Assembly (NCBI GenBank): GCA_045565995.1
Contig: JBJLEF010000001.1
Coordinates: forward strand, 186,001 to 250,000
Origin: UBA721 sp002705165
GTDB taxonomy: Bacteria; Planctomycetota; Planctomycetia; Pirellulales; Pirellulaceae
Reading direction: 5' to 3'
DNA length: 64,000 bases
This document shows positions 8,669-15,970 of this stretch, piece after piece (within the stretch, counting starts at the first letter, position 1; the number at the start of each line of letters is the position of its first letter). A model generated the notes under the pieces. The model made no database searches and had not been told where the DNA came from. It was given only the letters and a program-made list of their open reading frames with translations. Both the position numbers and the translations under genes were made by a program.

Positions 8669-8703
8669 TTATAAAACTAGCGTTTGCTGATTTAAGCACG
8701 TTA

Positions 8704-8715
8704 TTACACGGAGGT
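8704..8715 (+). promoter_or_regulatory. csrA ribosome-binding site resembling a CsrA target
   Basis: TACACGGAGGT (8705-8715) contains a strong Shine-Dalgarno sequence seven bases before the ATG at 8722. It also matches 9 of the last 11 positions of the CsrA consensus RUACARGGAUGU. CsrA binding over its own ribosome-binding site is known in other bacteria; autoregulation here is inferred. Confidence 0.5.
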
Positions 8716-8721
8716 AAAACG

Positions 8722-8952
8722 ATGTTAGTACTGTCTCGCAAAGAGTGTGAAAAAATTCAACTCGGAAACGATATCACTTTGACGGTGGTAAAAGTTTCCG
8801 GAGACAAAGTCCGTCTGGGAATTGAAGCACCATCCAATGTTAAAGTTCTGCGAAACGAACTGGAACTCTATGAAGATGGTCCACAAACGATTGCCCACCC
8901 GGCGAAACTAATGCTTGACGGCAACAAAGAGGCTCTACCGCTTGCCTCATGA
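8722..8952 (+). CDS. csrA: Carbon storage regulator CsrA
   Basis: 76 residues. CsrA is a small dimeric RNA-binding protein that controls translation by binding GGA motifs near ribosome-binding sites. The sequence begins with the canonical Met-Leu-Val-Leu-Ser-Arg-Lys and contains Ile-x-Leu, Val-Lys-Val-Ser-Gly-Asp-Lys-Val-Arg-Leu-Gly-Ile-Glu-Ala-Pro and Val-x-Val-x-Arg-x-Glu-Leu, all core strands of the family. The C-terminal 25 residues extend past the core. The gene has a strong GGAGGT ribosome-binding site. No fliW or flagellar gene is in this window. It follows the 103-residue gene closely and probably shares its transcript. Confidence 0.95.
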   Translation: MLVLSRKECEKIQLGNDITLTVVKVSGDKVRLGIEAPSNVKVLRNELELYEDGPQTIAHPAKLMLDGNKEALPLAS

Positions 8953-9408
8953 GTTTGAAACTTTCTTGGTGAGAGAACTGCATAAATACGGAATACCTGA
9001 CGATTTACCATTTGGCGAATTGCGCTGAAATAGGATTCGTTTCCGGCGATCATTCTAGCGATGGCGGTTCCATCCCCCCAAAAGAATGATTGCAAAAAAA
9101 ACTGAAGTAAATAAGGTTAAGCATATCCCTCGGTGCAAAGCACGCCATCATTGAACTGAGTTACCCTTGGGCACCCCCCCCTTTGGTTGCTTTGCCCCTA
9201 TTACCCACCTCAAAAAACATCTCAGCTCTAAAAAATGCGGGCAATACCCGAGTCTTATTGCTAAGATGAATACATAAATAAGAATCTACTTTCACCAGTT
9301 CTGCGCAAGATGTGCAGAGTTTGCTGGTGTTATAGGTATAGACAGTTCGAATTGTATGAACCAGACGTGGTTCGCATGTCGTTTTAATTAGTGGAGAAAC
9401 TTGTAACT
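8953..9408. other. 456-bp intergenic region before the exported cassette
   Basis: This region lies between csrA and the DUF1501 gene and should contain the promoter of the four-gene cassette. An eight-base C run lies near 9173-9180. A TATAGGTATAG stretch near 9332-9342 is AT-rich and could hold a -10 element. No stable terminator follows csrA that I can see. A leftward frame overlapping the csrA end (8868-9095) looks spurious. Confidence 0.45.
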
Positions 9409-10716
9409 ATGAAATGCAAAGGCAACAACTTAGGTCGTCGTTCCTTTATGCAAGTAGGATTCCTCGGTGGTCTTGGGCTATCTCTTTCGGATTACTTCCG
9501 AGTGAAGAAGGCTCAGGCTGACCAGAAATTCTACGAAAGCGTGGAAGGCCCAGCTAAGAGCGTCATCTATATTTACTTACCTGGTGGATGTGCCCATCAG
9601 GAAACTTGGGATCCGAAACCATTCGCTCCCATTGAATACCGAGGCCCAATGAGCAGCATTGAAACTGTTGTCCCCGGTACTCGTCTTAATGAAACAATGG
9701 TCAAGACTGCCAAGGTTGCTGATAAGATTGCAATCTGCCGCAGTATGACGCATGGTGAAGCGGCTCACGAACGTGGAACGCACAACATGTTCACCGGTTA
9801 CCGACCAAGCCCTGCTTTGCAGTACCCGTCAATGGGTTCTGTCGTAGCTCACGAATTCGGTCCTCGCCATAACTTGCCGCCATATGTCTGTATCCCAAAC
9901 CAGCCAAACGTTTTCGCTGGCACCGGTTACCTTAGCAGTTCTTACGCCGGCTTTAGCCTTGGTTCAGATCCTGCTAGTGGTAGCTTTCAGGTTCGTGACC
10001 TGAAACTTCCTGGGGGAGTTGATGACAGTCGATTCGGCAAACGTCGTAAGATGCTTGGTGCCGTAAACGACTATTTCGCTAACAAAGAGAAAGCCGACTC
10101 ACTTGATGCTGTCGATACTTTCTACGATCGTGCTTACAGCCTGATCAGTAGCGAGAAAGCCCGAGACGCATTCGACATCAATAAAGAAGATCCTGCACTG
10201 CGCGACAAATACGGTCGCAATACTGCGGGTGCTCGTATGTTGCTCGCACGCCGATTGGTGGAAGCCGGAACACGGTTTGTCACACTCACTTATGGTGGCT
10301 GGGACATGCACAGCAATATCGAAGGAAGTATTAAAGGTCAGGTACCAGCGTTGGACCAGGGCTTTGCTGCTCTTATCGAAGACCTTGATCAACGAGGATT
10401 GTTGGAAAGCACTCTGGTTTGTATTGCTTCTGAATTCGGACGTACTCCGAAAATCAACGCGAATGCTGGACGCGACCACTGGCCTAAGGTCTTTAGTGTT
10501 GTCATGGCCGGCGGTGGTACCAAACCTGGTATCGTCTATGGTAAATCCAATGCCACAGCCAGTGAACCTGAAGAGGATGCTCTGACGGTTGAAGACTGGG
10601 CAACCACAATCTACAGCCGAATTGGTATTGTCGCTGATAAAGAGCTTATGGCTCCTGGCGATCGTCCTATTGAAATTGTAGATGGCGGTAAAATACGACA
10701 GGAGTTGATTGTTTAG
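9409..10716 (+). CDS. DUF1501 protein with Tat-type signal
   Basis: 435 residues from ATG 9409; GGAG at 9392-9395 is a rather distant ribosome-binding site, and a GTG at 9391 would add six residues. The N terminus holds a twin-arginine motif (Leu-Gly-Arg-Arg-Ser-Phe-Met) followed by a Gly/Leu-rich hydrophobic stretch, so export is probably by Tat in folded form. DUF1501 belongs to the alkaline phosphatase/sulfatase-like superfamily. Recognisable blocks are Leu-Pro-Gly-Gly-Cys-Ala-His-Gln-Glu-Thr-Trp-Asp-Pro-Lys, Gly-Gly-Trp-Asp-Met-His, Ser-Glu-Phe-Gly-Arg-Thr-Pro and Gly-Arg-Asp-His-Trp-Pro, with His and Asp likely to bind metal. In planctomycetes DUF1501 genes sit beside DUF1549/DUF1553 cytochrome genes, as here. 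The substrate is unknown. Confidence 0.92.
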   Translation: MKCKGNNLGRRSFMQVGFLGGLGLSLSDYFRVKKAQADQKFYESVEGPAKSVIYIYLPGGCAHQETWDPKPFAPIEYRGPMSSIETVVPGTRLNETMVKTAKVADKIAICRSMTHGEAAHERGTHNMFTGYRPSPALQYPSMGSVVAHEFGPRHNLPPYVCIPNQPNVFAGTGYLSSSYAGFSLGSDPASGSFQVRDLKLPGGVDDSRFGKRRKMLGAVNDYFANKEKADSLDAVDTFYDRAYSLISSEKARDAFDINKEDPALRDKYGRNTAGARMLLARRLVEAGTRFVTLTYGGWDMHSNIEGSIKGQVPALDQGFAALIEDLDQRGLLESTLVCIASEFGRTPKINANAGRDHWPKVFSVVMAGGGTKPGIVYGKSNATASEPEEDALTVEDWATTIYSRIGIVADKELMAPGDRPIEIVDGGKIRQELIV

Positions 10717-10761
10717 TCCCCACACCTAAACCATCAATCCACACTATTAACGACATGTGTT

Positions 10762-10788
10762 GCGGGTGGCGCACGAGGCGTCACCCGC
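10762..10788 (+). terminator. Strong intercistronic hairpin after the DUF1501 gene
   Basis: GCGGGTGGCGC pairs with GCGTCACCCGC (one G-T pair) around the 5-base loop ACGAG, giving an 11-bp GC-rich stem followed by ATTTTAT. It lies 45 bases after the DUF1501 stop and 31 bases before the next start. The weak T tract suggests partial termination or mRNA stabilisation rather than a full stop. Confidence 0.65.
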
Positions 10789-10819
10789 ATTTTATAACGC
10801 ATGGGAGCAACAGGAAATT

Positions 10820-13297
10820 ATGAGACGTTTATCCCCACGAATCGTCACCTCTGCATCGCTATTCGCAATGCTTCTGATCTTTACTGCAGTCGTGCAGGCT
10901 TCGTCGCCCACTCTGAGCATTATTACTCCACGTAATGTGCAACGTGGTGCCGAGAATACGATCTCTTTCAACGGAGCTCGTTTAACTGACGCAGAAGAGA
11001 TCCTTTTCTACTCCCCCGGTTTTGAAGTTGTTGAGTTGACACCGGAGGCAGCAAAGGTCACAGCCAAGGTTAATATTACGGCCGAATGTCGACTGGGAGA
11101 ACACGTTGCTCATGTTCGCTGCAAGAGTGGTTTAACCGAATACCGAACGTTTTGGGTTGGCCCATTTGGTGCTACGGCTGAAGTTGAGCCAAACAGCAGC
11201 TTTGACGCTCCTCAAAAAATCGAACTCAATACCACGGTCCATGGCGTCGTGACCAACGAAGACGTGGATTATTACGCAGTGGAACTAACGGCCGGACAAC
11301 GTATTTCTGCAGAAATTGAAGCCATGCGACTGGGTACAACTTTGTTTGACCCCTACATTGCTATCATCGATGCTAAACGATTTGAATTATCCGCTGATGA
11401 TGACACCCCGCTGACAAAACAGGACGCTGTTGCTTCAGCTGTCGCCAAAGAAGCCGGTACTTATTATGTTATGGTTCGTGAAAGCAGCTATGCCGGTAAC
11501 GGCAACTGCCGCTACAATCTGCACGTTGGAACCTTCCCTCGACCACTGGCTGTCTATCCCGCCGGTGGAAAAATTGGTGAAACCATTGCTGTGAGATTCG
11601 TTGGTGATCCAACCGGAGTCATTAATCAATCTGTCCAACTACCGGCAGAGCGTATTGATCAATACTCTCTCGTACCTCAGGATGCCAACGGCGTCGCTCC
11701 ATCGGGCAACCCGTTCATGCTTTCCGAAAACGGGAACTCGCTGGAAACGGAACCAAATGAATCTGTCGCGGAAGCCTGTGCTGCTGAATTACCAAATGCA
11801 TTCAACGGCATCATACAGGCGGAAGGAGATATTGACTGTTTCAAATTTACCGCAAAGAAAGGGCAGGTATTCGATATTGAATGCTTCGCTCGTCGACTTC
11901 GCTCACCACTTGATCCTGTCATGAATCTTTACAATGCCGCTGGTGGTTCACTGGTCGGTAACGATGACTCTCGTGGCCCTGACAGTTACTTCCGCTACAC
12001 CTTCCCAGCTGATGGTGAATATGTACTGCGAATCACCGATCACTTGAAACGTGGTGGAGATACTTTTGTTTACCGAGTTGAATTTCGCCCCGTCAAGGCT
12101 GAGCTATCACTGGGGATTCCACGTGTGGCGCGTTACTCACAATCACGGCAACAAATCTATGTGCCTCGCGGCGGCAAATATGCAACCCTGATCTCCGCTT
12201 CCCGAGCTAACTTTGGTGGCGACATTACGATTGAAGGCAATGAGTTGCCACAAGGCGTTACGATGCACGCCCCGCCAATGCCGGCCAACATGAGCGTAAT
12301 GCCGGTTGTTTTTGAAGCAGCGGCGGATGCTCCCATTGCCGGCAAACTAATGAAATTCCAGGGGAAGCATATTGATCCTGCCACGGGAATCGCCGGACAC
12401 TTCAAAAACCGAGCTGACCTTGTCGTCGCGGCGCCCGGCCAGTCGCTATACGTTTACAAAGATGTTGAACAACTGCCCATCGCTGTTGTCGACGAACTAC
12501 CATTCAGGCTTGAAATCGTACAACCTAACGTACCAATCGTTCAGAATGGTGAAATGGCTCTAAAGGTTCTCATCCATCGTAAGGAAGGATTTAACGAAGC
12601 TGTTACGTTGCAGTTTCCATTCCGACCACCGGGGATTGGAACCCGGTCAACCGTCGTCGTGCCTGCAGGTGGAACGGAAGCTGTCTACCCGCTCAATGCT
12701 GCCGGGAATGCTCAGGTTCGTGAATGGCCCATGTACGTCCTAGGTTCTGCCAACGTGAATGGTACTGCTTGGGTTTCCAGTCAACTTGCCACACTCAGTG
12801 TTGCCGCTCCCTACGTTGGGTTGGCACTTGAACGTGCAGCCTGTGAGCAAGGTCAGGAAACTCAGCTTTATGGAAAGATCACACAAACAACTGCCTTTGA
12901 GGGTAGTGCTAAAGTTGAATTGCTTGGACTTCCTAATCTGGTGACTACAACTAATCTGGAATTCGACAAGGCGGCGGAAGAGTTGACCTTTAATATCCAG
13001 ACGGACAAAACAAGTCCAGCGGGAAAACACACCAATGTCTTTTGCCGTGTTACGATTATGCAAAATGGTGAACCAATCGTTTTCCGAACGGCAGCGACTA
13101 CACTGCAGATCGATAAACCATTACCGCCACCACCAAACGCCCCTCCTAAACCAATGCCAATGCCTGTTGCTCAGGCACCAAAACCAATGCCGGCTCCGAT
13201 GCCAATGGCCAAACCATTGACGCGACTGGAGAAACTTCGTCTGGCTGCTAAGCAACGAGTCGAAGGGAACACTCCGGCCGGCTCGGAAGAGAAGTAA
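10820..13297 (+). CDS. Secreted protein with pre-peptidase (PPC) domains
   Basis: 825 residues from ATG 10820, which has AGGA five bases upstream; the frame is open further up to 10757 but that part lacks signal-peptide character. A signal peptide ends near Val-Val-Gln-Ala-Ser. An Ig/IPT-like beta domain is followed by two PPC-type domains, at about 130-235 and 315-425, each starting with Glu-Pro-Asn-x-Ser and containing Asp-Val-Asp-Tyr-Tyr or Asp-Ile-Asp-Cys-Phe, and Gly-x-Tyr-x-Val/Leu-x-Val/Ile-x-Asp/Glu. Further beta-sandwich regions lead to a Pro/Met/Ala-rich tail and a short basic helix. No protease active site is seen, so this is probably a binding or scaffold protein. It is the second gene of the exported cassette. 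Confidence 0.85.
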   Translation: MRRLSPRIVTSASLFAMLLIFTAVVQASSPTLSIITPRNVQRGAENTISFNGARLTDAEEILFYSPGFEVVELTPEAAKVTAKVNITAECRLGEHVAHVRCKSGLTEYRTFWVGPFGATAEVEPNSSFDAPQKIELNTTVHGVVTNEDVDYYAVELTAGQRISAEIEAMRLGTTLFDPYIAIIDAKRFELSADDDTPLTKQDAVASAVAKEAGTYYVMVRESSYAGNGNCRYNLHVGTFPRPLAVYPAGGKIGETIAVRFVGDPTGVINQSVQLPAERIDQYSLVPQDANGVAPSGNPFMLSENGNSLETEPNESVAEACAAELPNAFNGIIQAEGDIDCFKFTAKKGQVFDIECFARRLRSPLDPVMNLYNAAGGSLVGNDDSRGPDSYFRYTFPADGEYVLRITDHLKRGGDTFVYRVEFRPVKAELSLGIPRVARYSQSRQQIYVPRGGKYATLISASRANFGGDITIEGNELPQGVTMHAPPMPANMSVMPVVFEAAADAPIAGKLMKFQGKHIDPATGIAGHFKNRADLVVAAPGQSLYVYKDVEQLPIAVVDELPFRLEIVQPNVPIVQNGEMALKVLIHRKEGFNEAVTLQFPFRPPGIGTRSTVVVPAGGTEAVYPLNAAGNAQVREWPMYVLGSANVNGTAWVSSQLATLSVAAPYVGLALERAACEQGQETQLYGKITQTTAFEGSAKVELLGLPNLVTTTNLEFDKAAEELTFNIQTDKTSPAGKHTNVFCRVTIMQNGEPIVFRTAATTLQIDKPLPPPPNAPPKPMPMPVAQAPKPMPAPMPMAKPLTRLEKLRLAAKQRVEGNTPAGSEEK

Positions 13298-13362
13298 TTA
13301 AATTAACCCCGGTATTGTATTTAGATACCTTTGACATTTTGATATTCAGGTCTTGTAACACA

Positions 13363-15795
13363 ATGACTGCTACAAAAGCCATCCTTCGAAGTCTAGCATT
13401 ATTCACCTTCGTCCTGACGACTGCAGTTACCTCTGCAGCGGAGTTGGTGGAAATCAATGTTTATCCCGAGAACATTGATCTCAGTAATTCGCGAGACCGT
13501 CAACGTGTAATCGTTCAGGCTCGATTTGCGGACGGCATTACCGAAGACGTCACTGAGCAGGCTACGCTGACGGCTGTCAACGCCGAAGTCTTGCGTAAGG
13601 ATGGCTATACTTTCTACCCCAAGACGGATGGCGAAACGACTGTCAACGTTGAATATCAGGGCAAAGCAATTCAAATCCCTGCAAAAGTCCAAAATGCGGA
13701 GGTAATTCCACCGATCAGTTATACGTTGGATGTGATGCCAATATTTCTTAAGACAAACTGTAACACGGGAAGTTGCCACGGTGCGGCTCGAGGTAAAGAC
13801 GGTTTCCGATTATCACTCTATGGTTTCGATATAAACGGGGATTACACTCGTATCACCCGCGACTTCAGTTCGCGCCGAATCAACCTCGCTTTCCCAGAAG
13901 ACAGTCTTCTGCTAACGAAGGGTGCTGGAGTGGTACCCCACACTGGCGGTACTCGCTTCCGCAAAGGAGATGAACTTTATGAAACGGTTCACGAATGGCT
14001 CCGGAGTGGGGCTCTACTCGATCAGGGGGAGATCCCAACGGTCACCAAAGTAGATATCTATCCAAAAGGAGCGGTTCTTAACGGAGAAGGCGCTCAACAG
14101 AAAATCTCTGTCCGGGCTTATTACTCCGATGGTACTGACCGTGATGTAACACATCTGGCTTACTTCAGTTCAAACAATGACAACTCCGCTGTCATTGAGC
14201 AGGACGGAGTGGTGACGGCGCAGAACCGTGGTGAGGCATTCATCATGGCTCGCTTCGATACCCACACTGTTGGTACTCACTTCATTGTGCTACCTAAGAA
14301 CCTGCAGTTTGCCTGGAACGAACTTCCAGAAAACAACTACATCGATGGCCACATGCACAATAAATTCAAAAACCTACGTATTATCCCTTCAGAACTGTGT
14401 ACGGATGAAGAATTCATTCGTCGTGTCACACTGGACGTCACAGGCCGGTTACCAACCGTTGAAGAATACAACGCTTTCCTTGCGAATGTTGATCCGACGA
14501 AACGTGAGAAGCTTGTCGATGAATTACTAACGCGTAAAGAGTTTGTCGAAATTTGGGTGATGAAATGGGCTGAACTACTCACAATTCGTACAACTAACCA
14601 GATTAGCTATAAATCCATGTTGCTGTACTACACATGGCTACAGGAACGCGTTGCTAACAATGTACCAATGAATGTCATGGTTCAGGAGTTGCTTGGTAGT
14701 AACGGCGGTACCTTTGCAAACGCCGCGACTAACTATTATCAAAATGAAACTAACACACTCAAGGTTGCCGAAAACGTGGCCCAGGTGTTCATGGGAATGC
14801 GTATGCAATGTGCTCAGTGCCATAACCATCCCTTTGATCGTTGGACTATGGATGACTACTACAGCTTTGCAGCATTCTTCTCGCAGATTGGTCGAAAACG
14901 AGGCGAAGACCCACGAGAAATTATTGTTTTCAACAGTGGTTCAGGTGACGTTCGCCACCCGGTTGGCAACCGAGTTATGGCTCCGAAGTTCCTCGGAGGC
15001 GAAACGCCTGATGTTGCCGGTAAAGACCGCCGCCAGGTAATGGCCAACTGGCTGGCTTCTGACGAGAACCCATTCTTTGCTCAGAACTTATCCAACATCG
15101 TTTGGGCACACTTTTTTGGTAAAGGTATTATTCAGGAAGTGGATGACGTTCGGATTAGTAACCCGCCAGTGAATAAAGAACTGATCGATGCCCTCTCTGA
15201 AAAACTGAGAGGGTACAACTACGACTTCAAGAAATTAGTTCGTGATATTTGCACCTCACGCGCCTATCAACTCAGCACCAAAACCAATGAGACGAACGAG
15301 AAGGATACGACAAACTTTTCGCACGCCACATTGCGACGTATGCGTGCTGAAGTTCTACTCGATGCAATCACTCAGGTGACCACCACCTCAAATAAATTCC
15401 CCGGGCTGCCTAGCGGCGCTCGCGCCGTTCAGATTGCGAATGGTAACACCAGTACTTACTTCCTGACAACATTTGGTCGTGCGAAACGCGAGACGGTTTG
15501 CTCCTGCGAGGTCAAGATGGAGCCTAACCTGTCACAGGCATTGCACATGCTCAATGGGGATACCGTGAACGCCAAAATCACACAGGGTGGTTTGGTCACA
15601 ACACGTCTCAGTGAGGAAGTTCCACACGAAAAGATCATCGAGGAAATCTATATTCGCTGTATGACCCGTAAGCCAACCGAAAAAGAACTCACAAACTTAA
15701 TGGAGTTGGTTGGCCAGGAAGAGAATAAACAACAGGCTCTGGAAGACGTCTTTTGGGCTCTGTTAAATTCACGGGAATTCGTGTTTAATCACTAA
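13363..15795 (+). CDS. Ig-like/DUF1549/DUF1553 exported cytochrome-type protein
   Basis: 810 residues from ATG 13363. A signal peptide (ending near Thr-Ser-Ala-Ala-Glu) is followed by a BIG2-like Ig domain, a region with Cys-Asn-Thr-Gly-Ser-Cys-His-Gly (a CxxxxCH variant typical of this family), a second BIG2-like domain (about 220-310), a DUF1549 domain (about 335-515) and a C-terminal DUF1553 domain. A classic Cys-Ala-Gln-Cys-His with Asn-His-Pro-Phe-Asp-Arg-Trp lies near residue 485. These motifs suggest covalent haem and an electron-transfer role outside the cytoplasm. The substrate is unknown; planctomycetes carry many copies. It is the third gene in the cassette, 65 bases after the PPC gene. 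Confidence 0.93.
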   Translation: MTATKAILRSLALFTFVLTTAVTSAAELVEINVYPENIDLSNSRDRQRVIVQARFADGITEDVTEQATLTAVNAEVLRKDGYTFYPKTDGETTVNVEYQGKAIQIPAKVQNAEVIPPISYTLDVMPIFLKTNCNTGSCHGAARGKDGFRLSLYGFDINGDYTRITRDFSSRRINLAFPEDSLLLTKGAGVVPHTGGTRFRKGDELYETVHEWLRSGALLDQGEIPTVTKVDIYPKGAVLNGEGAQQKISVRAYYSDGTDRDVTHLAYFSSNNDNSAVIEQDGVVTAQNRGEAFIMARFDTHTVGTHFIVLPKNLQFAWNELPENNYIDGHMHNKFKNLRIIPSELCTDEEFIRRVTLDVTGRLPTVEEYNAFLANVDPTKREKLVDELLTRKEFVEIWVMKWAELLTIRTTNQISYKSMLLYYTWLQERVANNVPMNVMVQELLGSNGGTFANAATNYYQNETNTLKVAENVAQVFMGMRMQCAQCHNHPFDRWTMDDYYSFAAFFSQIGRKRGEDPREIIVFNSGSGDVRHPVGNRVMAPKFLGGETPDVAGKDRRQVMANWLASDENPFFAQNLSNIVWAHFFGKGIIQEVDDVRISNPPVNKELIDALSEKLRGYNYDFKKLVRDICTSRAYQLSTKTNETNEKDTTNFSHATLRRMRAEVLLDAITQVTTTSNKFPGLPSGARAVQIANGNTSTYFLTTFGRAKRETVCSCEVKMEPNLSQALHMLNGDTVNAKITQGGLVTTRLSEEVPHEKIIEEIYIRCMTRKPTEKELTNLMELVGQEENKQQALEDVFWALLNSREFVFNH

Positions 15796-15970
15796 GCCTC
15801 AATTCAGGATATCCGACCTGCGAATACTTTGGATTGAGATTTGTTTATATACCTGAAGACACTCTACTGAGTCATCTTCATCCCTACCTGATCCGGGTGG
15901 AACTTGCATTGCTTGTTAATGCGATGACAACACCCCCCGATCCAAAACCATTATTACTTGGAGAAGAGTT

